64,000 bases of DNA from Chthoniobacterales bacterium (GCA_036569045.1 DATCRI010000007.1:1-64000); one strand, 5' to 3'. Shown: positions 28,293 to 36,850, numbered from the stretch's first letter. The notes: generated by a model not told the origin, from the letters alone. Made by a program: numbers and translations.

Positions 28293-29903
28293 ATGCTCAC
28301 GATTCGCAAACTCAAGAAAACCCTCGGCGGCCGCACGCTGTTCGAGGACGCCGCCATGCAGGTCAACTACGGCGAACGCGTCGCCCTCGTCGGCCCGAAC
28401 GGCGCCGGCAAATCCACGCTCTTCGGCCTCATCCTCAAGAAGGACGAACCCGACACCGGCACCATCGAGCGCGACGAGTGGACCATGATCGGCCACCTTG
28501 CCCAGGAAGGCGAAGCCCTCGGCGAAGAGACCGTGATGGACGTCGCCACCGGCCGCGCCGGCGAAGTCCCCGCCCTCGAAAAACGCCTCGCCGAGATGGA
28601 GGCCTCCGGCGACGTCGAGAGCGCCGAGTATCAGGAAGCCACGAACAAACACACCGCCCTCGTCGATCCCAAGGTCGAGGCGAAGGCCAAGAAGATCCTC
28701 GTCGGCCTCGGCTACAAGGAGGGCGACTTCGAGCGCAAGGCGAAGGAGCTGAGCGGCGGCTGGGTGATGCGCGCCCACCTCGCGCGCCTCCTCGTGATGG
28801 AGCCCGACCTCCTCCTCCTCGACGAGCCGACGAACCACCTCGACCTCCTCTCGCTCCTCTGGCTCCAGCAGTATCTCAAGACCTACTCCGGCGCTGTGCT
28901 CCTCATCTCGCACGACCGCCAGTTCATGGACGAGATCATCGAGACCGTCTACGACATCGCCGACCAGAAGCTCGTCCAATACACCGGCAACTACACCGCC
29001 TACCTCGAACAGCGCGAGCAGCGCTACGAGCAGCAGAACGCCGCCTACAAGAACCAGCAGAAGCAGATCGCCCAGCTCCAGGAGTTCTACGACCGCTTCC
29101 GCCAGGTCGCCTCGAAGGCCTCGCAGGCCATGAGCAAGCTCAAGGAAATCGAGCGCATGGAGCTCATCGAGAAACCCACGCCGCCCAAGAAGCCTTTCCG
29201 CTTCCAGATTCCCCAGCCGCCCCGCGGGGGCCAGCGCGCGATTTCACTCGAAGGCATCCACATGGCCTACGGCGCGCACAAGGTCTACGAGGGCCTCGAC
29301 CTCACCATCGAGCGCGGCGAGCGCACCGTGCTCGTCGGCCCGAACGGCGCCGGCAAATCCACGCTGCTCAAGATCCTCGCCGGCGTGCTCGAGTTCCAGA
29401 AAGGCGTCCGCAACGAGGGCCACAACGCCAAGATCGGCTATTTCAGCCAGCACCGCGCCGCCACGCTCGACCCGAACAAATCCATCCTCGACGAAGTCAT
29501 GGCCAGCAACGGCGAGCTCGCCGAGAACGAAGCTCGCGGCATCCTCGGCTCCTTCCTCTTCCGCAAGGACGACATCTACAAGAAGACCAGCGTGCTGAGC
29601 GGCGGCGAAAAGACGCGCCTGAACCTCATCAAGTTCCTCGTCGACCCGCCGAACCTCCTCCTCATGGACGAGCCCACGACGCACCTCGACATCCACACGG
29701 TCGAGTCGCTCATCCTCGCGCTGGAGAAATACGAGGGCACGCTCGTGTTCATTTCGCACGACGTCCACTTCATCCGCCACCTCGCGACGAAGGTCCTCCA
29801 TGTGAATGCCGGCACCGTCACCGGCTACCCCGGCGGCTACGACTACTTCCTCGAGAAGACCGGCGCCCTCGGCAACGACCGCGCCGCCATCACCGCGGAT
29901 TGA
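28293..29903 (+). CDS. ABC-F family ATP-binding cassette protein
   Basis: Soluble protein with two ABC cassettes and no membrane domain (536 aa), as in translation-associated ABC-F factors (Uup/EttA-like), which act on the ribosome. Both Walker A motifs read VGPNGAGKST; signatures are LSGGWVMRAHLARL and LSGGEKTRLNLIKF; Walker B are LLLLDEPTNHLDL and LLLMDEPTTHLDI. The linker YEQQNAAYKNQQKQIAQLQEF is helical, like the P-site tRNA-interaction motif. Start MLTIRKLKKTLGG at 28293. The precise subfamily is not decided. Confidence 0.93.
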   Translation: MLTIRKLKKTLGGRTLFEDAAMQVNYGERVALVGPNGAGKSTLFGLILKKDEPDTGTIERDEWTMIGHLAQEGEALGEETVMDVATGRAGEVPALEKRLAEMEASGDVESAEYQEATNKHTALVDPKVEAKAKKILVGLGYKEGDFERKAKELSGGWVMRAHLARLLVMEPDLLLLDEPTNHLDLLSLLWLQQYLKTYSGAVLLISHDRQFMDEIIETVYDIADQKLVQYTGNYTAYLEQREQRYEQQNAAYKNQQKQIAQLQEFYDRFRQVASKASQAMSKLKEIERMELIEKPTPPKKPFRFQIPQPPRGGQRAISLEGIHMAYGAHKVYEGLDLTIERGERTVLVGPNGAGKSTLLKILAGVLEFQKGVRNEGHNAKIGYFSQHRAATLDPNKSILDEVMASNGELAENEARGILGSFLFRKDDIYKKTSVLSGGEKTRLNLIKFLVDPPNLLLMDEPTTHLDIHTVESLILALEKYEGTLVFISHDVHFIRHLATKVLHVNAGTVTGYPGGYDYFLEKTGALGNDRAAITAD

Positions 29904-29953
29904 AGCACGAATTTTTCCCTGCGCCGTGTGGAACCTTCGGCGAGAGTCCGGGC

Positions 29954-30847
29954 ATGAACGCCTCCGCTCTCGCCGAAGCTCTCGCCAGCCCTCATTCGCC
30001 CCGGCTCCTCCACGTCCTGCCCGCGGAGCATTTCGCCGCGGCCCACATCGCCGGGGCCGTGAATGCGTGCATCTACGAGACCGCCTTCCTCGAGAAGGTG
30101 CGCGCCCTCGCTCCTGACCCCGCGCTCCCCATCGTCGTCTACGGCGAAGGCGCGCCTTCGCTCGACTCCGAGGAAGCCGCAACGACGCTGCGCGCGGCCG
30201 GCTACACCGACGTTTCGGACTTCCGCGGCGGCCTGCGGGAATGGCGCGCGGCGGCTCTGCCGGTCCTCGGCCATGGGGCTCTACCCGTCCCACCCGTGCC
30301 GGACGGACGCTACCTCGCCGACCCTGCGACGAGCGTGATCCGCTGGACCGGGCGCAATCTGTTCAACCACCACCACGGCCGCATCCCGCTTGCCGAGGGC
30401 GCGGTCGAATGGCGCCGCGGCTCGCTGATCGCCGCGACATTCGCCATCGATCTTCGCGAGATCGTTTGCGAGGACCTCGCGGATGCCGGCTACAACGCGA
30501 TGCTCATCCGCCACCTGCACTCGCCGGACTTTTTCGACATCGAGCGGCACCCGACCGCGCGTTTCGAAATGACGCGCGCCGAGGCGATTCCCACCGCGAC
30601 GGAGGGCACCCCGAACTTCGCGATCGCCGGCCCCTTCACCCTGCGCGGGGTCACTCGCGAGATCACCTTTCCCGCCACCATCGCCGCGGCCGACGCCGAT
30701 CACCTCACCGCGCAGGCCGTGCTGGAGATCGATCGCACCCAATGGGGCAGTCATTACGGCTCGGGCCGGTTCTTCGCCTTCCTCGGGCCGCACGTGGTGA
30801 ACGACCACATCCTCCTGCACCTCAAGATTCACGCCACGCGCGCCTGA
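29954..30847 (+). CDS. Rhodanese-like/YceI fusion protein
   Basis: 297-aa two-domain protein. Residues 1-95 follow the rhodanese fold (LLHVLPAEHFAAAHIAGAVNACIYE; GYTDVSDFRGGLREWRAAALPV), but the active-site loop reads VVYGEGAPSLDSEEA, so the usual Cys is Gly and sulfurtransferase activity is unlikely. Residues 125-297 are a YceI-like lipocalin-fold domain (FNHHHGRI, AVEWRRGSLIAATFAID, FAIAGPFTLRGVTREITFPA), which in other proteins binds isoprenoid lipids. No signal peptide is visible, unlike typical YceI. It follows the ABC-F gene by 50 bp. Confidence 0.82.
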   Translation: MNASALAEALASPHSPRLLHVLPAEHFAAAHIAGAVNACIYETAFLEKVRALAPDPALPIVVYGEGAPSLDSEEAATTLRAAGYTDVSDFRGGLREWRAAALPVLGHGALPVPPVPDGRYLADPATSVIRWTGRNLFNHHHGRIPLAEGAVEWRRGSLIAATFAIDLREIVCEDLADAGYNAMLIRHLHSPDFFDIERHPTARFEMTRAEAIPTATEGTPNFAIAGPFTLRGVTREITFPATIAAADADHLTAQAVLEIDRTQWGSHYGSGRFFAFLGPHVVNDHILLHLKIHATRA

Positions 30848-30868
30848 GGCGACCTTCGGGATCGAAGG

Positions 30869-31984
30869 CTAGTCATCCGCCTCGGCATCCGCGTCGTGCC
30901 GCCGGGCGAACCGCTTCGCCTTGCTCTTCACCTCGCGGCGCTCTCGGCGGTCGATGGTCATCTGGCGCTTCTGTCGATTCTGCCGCAGCTCCGCGACCTC
31001 GTGGTCGAGCTTGAGGAATCCCTCGTAGCGCGCCGGCGAGAGCGTGCCCGCCTCCACCGCCGCGCGCACGGCGCAGCCGGCGTTCGAGCCGTGGCGGCAA
31101 TCGGCGAACTTGCACTGCGCCGCCAGCTCCGCGATGTCGGCGAACCGCTCGCGCAGCGTCGTCTCGCTCGTCCACATCTGCACCTCGCGGATGCCTGGGT
31201 TGTCGATGATGATGCCGCCCTTGCGCAGCACCATCAGCTCGCGCGCCGTCGTCGTGTGCCGGCCCTTGCCGGTCACCTCGTTCACGCCGTCCGTGTCCTG
31301 GTAATCGCCGCCGAGCAGCTGATTGATCACCGAGGATTTCCCCACGCCGCTCGAGCCGACGAACGTCATCGTCACGCCGCGCGTGAGGTGCTGGCGCAGC
31401 GGCGTGAGCGTGCGGGACTTCGTCGCGTTCGTGATGAAGACCTCCGCGTCGGGATTCAGCCGGCGGATTTCCTCCGCGGCCGCCTCGCTCTGCGCGACGG
31501 GAAAAAGATCGGCCTTGTTCACGAGCACCATCGCCCGCGCCCCGCTCAGGCCGATGATCGCGAAGTAACGCTCCATCCGCCGCAGGTTGAAATCCGGCCC
31601 GCTCTCCGTCACCACCACCACGAGGTCCACATTAGCGGCGATCACCTGCTCCTCCGTGCTGCGGCCCGGCATCTTGCGCGAGAGGCATTTCTGGCGCGGC
31701 AGCCGCGCGCGGATCACCGTCTCCGTCTCGTCATCGCCCAGCTCCAGGGCCACCCAGTCGCCGACCGCCGGCAGGTCGGCATCCGTCTCCGCATCGTGGT
31801 AGACCTTGCCGCTCATCACGACCTCCCGCTCGTCAAACCCATCGTCCCCCGGCAGCAGCGCGCCGTAGGAAATCTTGTTGTCGCGGATCAGGCGCGCCGG
31901 CACCCACCCCTCGGCGTGAAACGGCGCAAAGGCCTCCTCGAAGGCCACGTTCCAGCCCAGATCCTCGAGCGTCTTCTCCGCCAT
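30869..31984 (-). CDS. rsgA: Ribosome small subunit-dependent GTPase RsgA
   Basis: Circularly permuted GTPase (371 aa) for late 30S maturation. N-terminal OB-fold domain (VSGKVYH-like VMSGKVYHDAETDADLPAVGDWVAL), then G motifs in permuted order: G4 LVNKADLF, G1 FVGSSGVGKSSVINQL, G3 IIDNPGIREVQMW. C-terminal zinc finger: CKFADCRHGSNAGCAV with ligands Cys, Cys, His, Cys. The C-terminal tail is basic (RRERREVKSKAKRFARRHD). It is convergent with the fusion gene. Confidence 0.96.
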   Translation of the reverse strand: MAEKTLEDLGWNVAFEEAFAPFHAEGWVPARLIRDNKISYGALLPGDDGFDEREVVMSGKVYHDAETDADLPAVGDWVALELGDDETETVIRARLPRQKCLSRKMPGRSTEEQVIAANVDLVVVVTESGPDFNLRRMERYFAIIGLSGARAMVLVNKADLFPVAQSEAAAEEIRRLNPDAEVFITNATKSRTLTPLRQHLTRGVTMTFVGSSGVGKSSVINQLLGGDYQDTDGVNEVTGKGRHTTTARELMVLRKGGIIIDNPGIREVQMWTSETTLRERFADIAELAAQCKFADCRHGSNAGCAVRAAVEAGTLSPARYEGFLKLDHEVAELRQNRQKRQMTIDRRERREVKSKAKRFARRHDADAEADD

Positions 31985-32013
31985 GCTAAGCCGTTCTCAC
32001 GAAAGCCTTCACC

Positions 32014-33219
32014 TTACCCCGCCGCCAGCACGCGCCAGCTCGACCGCGCAAGGGCCTCGCGCAGCGCCGCGGCATCCTCCGCCGCGAGGTCGCCCGTCGT
32101 CTCCGCCCCGGTGAGGTAGCCCTGCAGCGCCGTCAGGAAAACGTCCGCCTGCTCCTCCTCGTCCACCGCGATCTCCTCGGGGAACTCCGCGTCCACCAGC
32201 CAGGCGCCATCCGACGCATCGGCCAGCTCCGCCGCCCAGCGCAGGACCGTCTCGATCGCGTCGCCGGGGAAGCGCTGCGCGACCAGGTCGAGAATGTCCG
32301 CGCGGTTCGTCAGGTTCAGCAGCAGCGCGAGGAAGAAGCGATGCTCCGGGTCCTCCACCGCCGCGCGCAGCGCCACGATCCCGTCGCGCCGGAGGATCTC
32401 CTCCAGCGTCGCCGCCACGCCCCGCGCCCGCGCGCCGTGCTTCGCCTCGAAGGCCCCCAGCACATCCTCCCACGCCCCCAGGCCGCGCAGCGCGCCGATG
32501 CCATTCTGCAAAATGAAAAACCCCCGCTCGAAATCCAGCTCCTCCACCATCGCCAGCGCCAGCTCCGCGTAGTCGGGATCGCCCACCCGCTCCAGCACGT
32601 CGAGCAGCTGCTTGCGCCGCATCGTGAGCGCGTCGTGATGCACCGGATCCACCGCCACGTGCGGCGGCAGGTAGGTGAATTGCGGGCCCGTGCCGGGGTC
32701 CGAATGCGTGCGCACCACCACCGTCACCGACGGCGTATCGAGATGGAACAGCGCATGGATGCACCCCCGCCCGGAGGTGATCGGCACCGTCGCGCCCGTC
32801 TCCAGCAGCTCCGTCCCCTTCAGCCGCAGGTCGCCCACGCGGAAATGCGCCGTCACCGACTCCGCATTGTCGAACTCGAACTCCGAATGCAGGCTCGATC
32901 CCGCCATCACGTGAAACGCACCCGAGAACTCGTGCTGGTGAATGTCCGTCGTGCCGTCCATCCAGAAGAGCAGCTGGATGTAAAAGCGCGGATGGTCGTA
33001 GGCCACGATCTCCGGCTGGCCAAAGCCCGACGCCGTCTGGAACGGCTGCTCATCCTCGATGAGAAACTCCCGAATGAACGCCGCGAGGTCCACCTGCTCG
33101 GCGGGCGGATTCTCCTCCAGCGCCGCCTGCGCGATCGGGGGGAAGGCCGGCAACGAGAAATCCACCGCCTTCCAGCGCGCCAGCACCGTGCGCCCGAGTT
33201 CCGAGAAAAAAGCATCCAT
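32014..33219 (-). CDS. Cupin-like hypothetical protein
   Basis: 401-aa protein without a named function. The N-terminal half looks like a cupin-type metal site: IVAYDHPRFYIQLLFWMDGTTDIHQHEFSGAFHVMAGSSLHSEFEF (HxH and Glu in the TDIHQHEFSGAFHV part), and GRGCIHALFHLDTPSVTVVVRTH supplies the second His block. The C-terminal half is helical and Ala/Leu/Glu-rich. No signal peptide. The ATG at 33219 is preceded by a purine-poor region. Downstream of rsgA's start by 29 bp on the same strand, so possibly the first gene of that operon. Confidence 0.75.
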   Translation of the reverse strand: MDAFFSELGRTVLARWKAVDFSLPAFPPIAQAALEENPPAEQVDLAAFIREFLIEDEQPFQTASGFGQPEIVAYDHPRFYIQLLFWMDGTTDIHQHEFSGAFHVMAGSSLHSEFEFDNAESVTAHFRVGDLRLKGTELLETGATVPITSGRGCIHALFHLDTPSVTVVVRTHSDPGTGPQFTYLPPHVAVDPVHHDALTMRRKQLLDVLERVGDPDYAELALAMVEELDFERGFFILQNGIGALRGLGAWEDVLGAFEAKHGARARGVAATLEEILRRDGIVALRAAVEDPEHRFFLALLLNLTNRADILDLVAQRFPGDAIETVLRWAAELADASDGAWLVDAEFPEEIAVDEEEQADVFLTALQGYLTGAETTGDLAAEDAAALREALARSSWRVLAAG

Positions 33220-33292
33220 GTGAGCCGACCAACCTCCCCGAAGCCCGCCGCAGCGACAAGCTCGATTCACCAGCACCGCCCCGGATCTCCCC

Positions 33293-33592
33293 TCAACCGC
33301 TGCGAAGATGCCCCCGAATCCACGAGGGCGCCTTTCGGCAGTCCACGATGGCCCGCACCCGAACGAGCTCTCCCTCCACCGTGTAATAAATCGCAAAGGG
33401 GAAGCGGCGGGAGAGCGCCCGATGAAATCCCCTGTAGGCCTTTCGATGAATTCCCGCGTAAATTCTGAGCGAATCGACGTCCGAATACAGGCTATCGAGA
33501 AAATACGCGCCCAGGCCCGCCTCCCGATCCTCGTAGAAGCGGTATCCCTCGATGAGATCCCTCTTCGCCAGATCGAGGAGCAGCAGCCTCAT
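33293..33592 (-). CDS. parE: ParE/RelE-superfamily toxin
   Basis: 99-aa toxin of the RelE/ParE fold. Seen: LAKRDLIEGYRFYEDREAGLGAYFLDSLYSDVDSLR, then YRGFHRALSRRFPFAIYYTVEGELVRVRAIVDCRKAPSWIRGHL, which is the classic ParE pattern (RRFPFAIYY). The ATG at 33592 overlaps the antitoxin stop (ATGA); a longer start inside the antitoxin gene is unlikely. ParE proteins poison gyrase; RelE proteins cut mRNA. The sequence leans to ParE. Confidence 0.85.
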   Translation of the reverse strand: MRLLLLDLAKRDLIEGYRFYEDREAGLGAYFLDSLYSDVDSLRIYAGIHRKAYRGFHRALSRRFPFAIYYTVEGELVRVRAIVDCRKAPSWIRGHLRSG

Positions 33593-33807
33593 TGCAGAGA
33601 CTCTCGGATCTCTCGCTTGGCGACTTCCCAATCCACGAATTTCGCCTCACCCGATTGCACGAGCTTCTCCCGCTCGTCCAGGATGTCCTTGTGCCACTGC
33701 GGCACTTCGAGCTGGTCCTCCTGGGCGACGATTCCTTCCCAGAGGGCCTCCATCACGACGAGTTTCTCGCGAAGCGGGAGCTGTCTGATTTCGGCAAGCT
33801 CGATCAT
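33589..33807 (-). CDS. Addiction-module antitoxin component
   Basis: 72-aa acidic antitoxin of the 'putative addiction module component' family, which pairs with RelE/ParE toxins. It reads MIELAEIRQLPLREKLVVMEALWEGI, then a short helix and EAKFVDWEVAKREIRESLQ. The toxin start overlaps its stop codon by 4 bp. It lies at the downstream end of the cassette array, on the same strand as the cassettes. Confidence 0.85.
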   Translation of the reverse strand: MIELAEIRQLPLREKLVVMEALWEGIVAQEDQLEVPQWHKDILDEREKLVQSGEAKFVDWEVAKREIRESLQ

Positions 33808-33996
33808 GGGGGGATTCTAGCCAGTTTCCTGCGGCCTGCCAACAAGGCATCTCCTCGGCGCATCTGCCACGAGGGCTTCCCCTCGCCGGCCCTTTGCCCC
33901 GCTCCCGTGCGCGGAATCCAGATGGCGGGCGCGTGCGAAAGCGGAGTGGCCGAGAGAAAGGAACGCGCCGAGGCTGGAGGTTATCCGCAGCGCATT

Positions 33997-34003
33997 GTTA
34001 GAC
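33997..34003 (-). other. attC core site (R'' box) of the GFA cassette
   Basis: On the minus strand GTCTAAC, a perfect RYYYAAC core followed by AATGCGCTGCGGATAACC, like the starts of the three complete attC sites. The TAA stop of the GFA gene lies inside it. I cannot identify the matching left end between 33835 and 33990, so this last site is degenerate or truncated. Confidence 0.6.
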
Positions 34004-34408
34004 GATGGGTCCTTCATATTTTGGGAGGTCATCCGCCGAAACATACCAAGGGGCATGCTCGGCCCAGAAGATATTAGCCTGCGGTCTTATACCCGGATCC
34101 GACTCCAATAATCCACTGGGCACGACCCAGAACTGTTGATTACGGCTCATTTTGGGCAGAGGTGAACCGCAAATCCGGCAAAACCAACGGGGAAATCCCG
34201 GATTCTCCAGCGTCTCCACGAAGCGCTCGATGAGGTCTTCTCCCTGCGTCCATCTCACCGAATCCTTGGGAAACGCCATGTTTGCGACATGGAGGGAACC
34301 ACTCGATTTCTGGCATGAGCGGCAGTGACAATAGAGAAACTTGATGGGCGTTCCGGTAACCTGGAAGGCTACCCTACCACATAAACAGGACCCTGTAATT
34401 GGTTTCAT
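33998..34408 (-). CDS. GFA-family zinc protein (cassette gene)
   Basis: 136-aa protein of the glutathione-dependent formaldehyde-activating (Gfa) family. The zinc ligands are clear: GSCLCGRVAF (CxC), YCHCRSCQKSSGS (CxCxxC) and WFCRICGSPLPK (CxxC). The start ATG lies just outside the attC right end (34417-34423 on the plus strand), and its stop lies in the next attC core, as expected for a mobile cassette. Members are of uncertain function; formaldehyde activation is not established for most. Confidence 0.85.
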   Translation of the reverse strand: MKPITGSCLCGRVAFQVTGTPIKFLYCHCRSCQKSSGSLHVANMAFPKDSVRWTQGEDLIERFVETLENPGFPRWFCRICGSPLPKMSRNQQFWVVPSGLLESDPGIRPQANIFWAEHAPWYVSADDLPKYEGPIV

Positions 34409-34416
34409 AAATTATG

Positions 34417-34541
34417 GTCAAACGCCAAGCTCAGCTACCCCGAACGCGGGTTGGGGTTGGAACTCGCGTTGTGGGAGTAGCGAAACGTTCGTGAAAAGTG
34501 GCGCGTCGCGGCTAGGGGTTAGCTGCAGCGCCTTGTTAGCC
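34417..34541 (-). other. attC site 1 (integron cassette recombination site)
   Basis: 125 bp. On the minus strand it begins GGCTAACAAGGCGCTGCAG and ends GCTGAGCTTGGCGTTTGAC. The inner arms pair (AGCTACCCC with GGGGTTAGCT, one extra base as in natural attC sites). It lies between the 337-aa gene (34542-35555) and the GFA gene. The stop codon of the upstream gene directly abuts it. Confidence 0.85.
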
Positions 34542-35555
34542 CTATTTGGCTGTGAGTCTCCAGTCAAATGTTACCTCAGAAAAGCCATGCAAAATACACT
34601 TTTGTAATGTCGCGGTAAGCATGCATACTGCGAGCTCTGAAGCGTCGTGAAGAGCTTCGTAATCTTTTTCAACACTGCCATCTGGAAACCCTCCATCATT
34701 CCAACGCTGTATGGGAAAACTCCCATGAACAAAGCGTGACCGTAAATCATAAGCTTGTCCTACAATGTTAGATTTGTTCGGCCATTCTCCCAAAAATATT
34801 TTAACTTTTTCACTGAGTTGGCGCCGAAGATCGCCCACTCCTTGACAATAAAAAGCCTCTAATCCCTGCATCGCCCAAAATAGCATGCTCGGAACCTCTA
34901 CTGAGGAAAGTGAAAGCAGATTTGTAAATGAAGCTAGCGCCCTTTCAATTTTCGTATGGCCTACACCGTTTTCATGAAGCTCTAGCAATGGTGCCCAAGA
35001 AACTATTTTTTCAAATGGTAAAATAGATAGACTTGGCCAGCTTGGAGTGTCGTCTTCATCAATTGCGTTGTGAGGAAATCCAGAAACGGCACCGCATTGG
35101 TTCATCGGATGATCATGAATAAAAACACGGCCGGCAAACGAGTGTAAATCACCTGGATGAGCTAATGAACCATAAATAAGAGAATCTTGAAGAAAAGATG
35201 CGAGTTCACTTGCAGCGATTCCGTATAAGTCTTCGTCTGTGAACTTTGAGTCAGGATTGTGGCGCGCGAGTTCATCTAAATCATATTGCAATCCAGCTTC
35301 TACAAGAACGAACGTTATGAACCGTTGTTCAAACATCCAAGGGTGAGTGCCGATAGCAATTTGCTTAATTATTTTCGCCGAAGGAGCTTTTACTAAAGCG
35401 GATATAGTCGTAATGCCTGGCTGTAGCGCCTTTGCAAGTTGGGGTAAACCTGTGCAATACGCAGCAATAGCAGCTTTCGATTTTTCAACAGTTCCTGGGA
35501 AAGGTATGGTCCTTATCGGAAGCCACGCTGTCAATTCGAAGATGTTACTTAACAT
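34542..35555 (-). CDS. Hypothetical cassette protein with HEPN-like motif
   Basis: 337-aa protein I cannot name. It is markedly A+T-richer than the chromosome around it and bounded by attC sites. The C-terminal part has YDLRSRFVHGSFPIQRW (R272 to H277), which fits the Rx4H motif of HEPN RNase domains and the 'RSxxVHG' style of Apea-like HEPN proteins; the surrounding segment is helical (LLFWAMQGLEAFYCQ). The N-terminal 200 residues show no known fold. A defence role is possible for such cassettes, but this is inference. Confidence 0.75.
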   Translation of the reverse strand: MLSNIFELTAWLPIRTIPFPGTVEKSKAAIAAYCTGLPQLAKALQPGITTISALVKAPSAKIIKQIAIGTHPWMFEQRFITFVLVEAGLQYDLDELARHNPDSKFTDEDLYGIAASELASFLQDSLIYGSLAHPGDLHSFAGRVFIHDHPMNQCGAVSGFPHNAIDEDDTPSWPSLSILPFEKIVSWAPLLELHENGVGHTKIERALASFTNLLSLSSVEVPSMLFWAMQGLEAFYCQGVGDLRRQLSEKVKIFLGEWPNKSNIVGQAYDLRSRFVHGSFPIQRWNDGGFPDGSVEKDYEALHDASELAVCMLTATLQKCILHGFSEVTFDWRLTAK

Positions 35556-35556
35556 G

Positions 35557-35683
35557 GGCTAACGCTAAGCTCAGCTACCCCGAGCGCGGGTTGAACTCTT
35601 GGGTGAGTGTGGACAGAAAGGAAAGACGGTCGTGAAAAGCTGACGCGATGCGGCTAGGGGTTAGCTGCAGCGCCTTGTTCGGT
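35557..35683 (-). other. attC site 2 (integron cassette recombination site)
   Basis: 127 bp. On the minus strand it runs from ACCGAAC (then AAGGCGCTGCAGCTAACC) to GTTAGCC next to the ATG of the 337-aa gene. It is over 80% alike to attC 1 and 3 by eye in both arms (CTCAGCTACCCC / GGGGTTAGCTGCAG). R'' here matches the GTTCGGT start of its own cassette, as in a circularised cassette. Confidence 0.88.
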
Positions 35684-35685
35684 CT

Positions 35686-36237
35686 TCATGTATCTTCGGA
35701 AGGCGTTCTCGAAGAATCTCCAATCTCGATTCTAAAGCAACGGTAGCCATCTTCACTTTCCGGCATAGAAGAAGCGCGCTTATATCGGAAATACATAACG
35801 CGATCTTTCTCTCTGAATGTCTTTGTATTTTTGGTCTTTTCTAAATCGCGAAGCGCTTTATCGATTTCATTGATACTTGGTTTGTTGTCTCGCATCAGTG
35901 AGAGAATCAAAAAGCGTGCGATAGGAAGACACTGATCATAGGTATGCTCTCGCTGAGGATCGTGGCCTAAATAGAATTGAAAAAATGCTCCGTAAATTTT
36001 TCCGTGACTATCGTGGGTAATGTAAACAGAAGTGTCGTTCTGCCCGTGGAGTGTCCAAACGGTATAATGGGGAAACCTTTCGTCAGGATCGTTTCGCTCC
36101 ATGAGTTTGTCCAAGGCTGGAGCCACTTCCTTCATTGAAACACCTAAAGGGTGAAGATCGGCAGTCAGCTCATCTGGTGTTTCGCAATAGGCGCGATGGA
36201 GCGTGCAAAGAAGAATGACGGCGTAGAAAAATTTCAT
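35686..36237 (-). CDS. Secreted hypothetical cassette protein
   Basis: 183-aa protein with a signal peptide (MKFFYAVILLCTLHRAYC, mature from about 19). Acidic and hydrophilic, with an IYGAFFQFYLGHDP segment and a Lys/Glu-rich tail. No domain recognised. The gene sits between attC 2 and attC 3 and is A+T-richer than the chromosome, so it is a cassette gene. Confidence 0.75.
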   Translation of the reverse strand: MKFFYAVILLCTLHRAYCETPDELTADLHPLGVSMKEVAPALDKLMERNDPDERFPHYTVWTLHGQNDTSVYITHDSHGKIYGAFFQFYLGHDPQREHTYDQCLPIARFLILSLMRDNKPSINEIDKALRDLEKTKNTKTFREKDRVMYFRYKRASSMPESEDGYRCFRIEIGDSSRTPSEDT

Positions 36238-36247
36238 GATTTATATG

Positions 36248-36373
36248 ACCGAACGCCAAGCTCAGCTGCCCCGAACGCGGGTTGGGGTTGGAACTCGCGT
36301 TGGAGGAGTAACGGAACGTTCGTAAAAAGGTAGCGCGTCGCGGCTAGGGGTTAGCTGCAGCGCCTTGTTCGGT
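36248..36373 (-). other. attC site 3 (integron cassette recombination site)
   Basis: 126 bp. Minus-strand ends ACCGAAC (36373) and GTTCGGT (36248) are perfect complements. The inner arms CTCAGCTGCCCC and GGGGTTAGCTGCAG pair with one bulge. The 3' end of the acetyltransferase gene reads about 10 codons into it. Confidence 0.88.
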
Positions 36374-36844
36374 CTTGATAGATAGAAACTTTTCTTCTGC
36401 GAAGGTGATGAAACCCATCTTTCTCCAAAAAGCATTTGAGACTGTGTTAGCACTGACTGTCCGAAGCTCAATTCGATCTGCTCCTTGGGCGAGTAACCAA
36501 GCCTTCGCTTCTTTGAATAATAATTCACCGATTCCTTGCTTTCGCTGATCGTGTCGAACGGCTAAATCAGAAATGTAGCCATGCTTCCGATGAATAAATA
36601 CGGGCGGCTTTTCAGCAATGCGAGCTAAACAATATCCCAGGATAGAACCTTCATTTTCAACGAGGATGTTTAGCGACAATGAATCCTCTAATTTTTTCTC
36701 AAGATGGTCTCGGAAAAAATCAGGAGCTTCTGAGTTCACACAAAAAATGGAATCAATATCGGAGTGGAACTGCATGAACTCACTCCACAGTGCAATTACC
36801 TGAGAAACGTCTGATTTCCGAATGGGACGTGTGATAGGATTCAT
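36344..36844 (-). CDS. GNAT-family N-acetyltransferase (cassette gene)
   Basis: 166-aa GNAT protein that transfers acetyl from acetyl-CoA to an unknown amine. Seen: ITRPIRKSDVSQVIALWSEFM at the start, then GYISDLAVRHDQRKQGIGELLFKEAKAWLLAQGAD (acetyl-CoA loop RKQGIG) and SNAFWRKMGFITF. The last residues (TEQGAAANP) are encoded by the attC site downstream. GNAT genes are frequent integron cargo. Confidence 0.88.
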   Translation of the reverse strand: MNPITRPIRKSDVSQVIALWSEFMQFHSDIDSIFCVNSEAPDFFRDHLEKKLEDSLSLNILVENEGSILGYCLARIAEKPPVFIHRKHGYISDLAVRHDQRKQGIGELLFKEAKAWLLAQGADRIELRTVSANTVSNAFWRKMGFITFAEEKFLSIKTEQGAAANP

Positions 36845-36850
36845 TAAATG

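Noticed and set aside
29954-30847. Active thiosulfate sulfurtransferase
   Set aside because: The rhodanese active-site Cys is missing (YGEGAPS).
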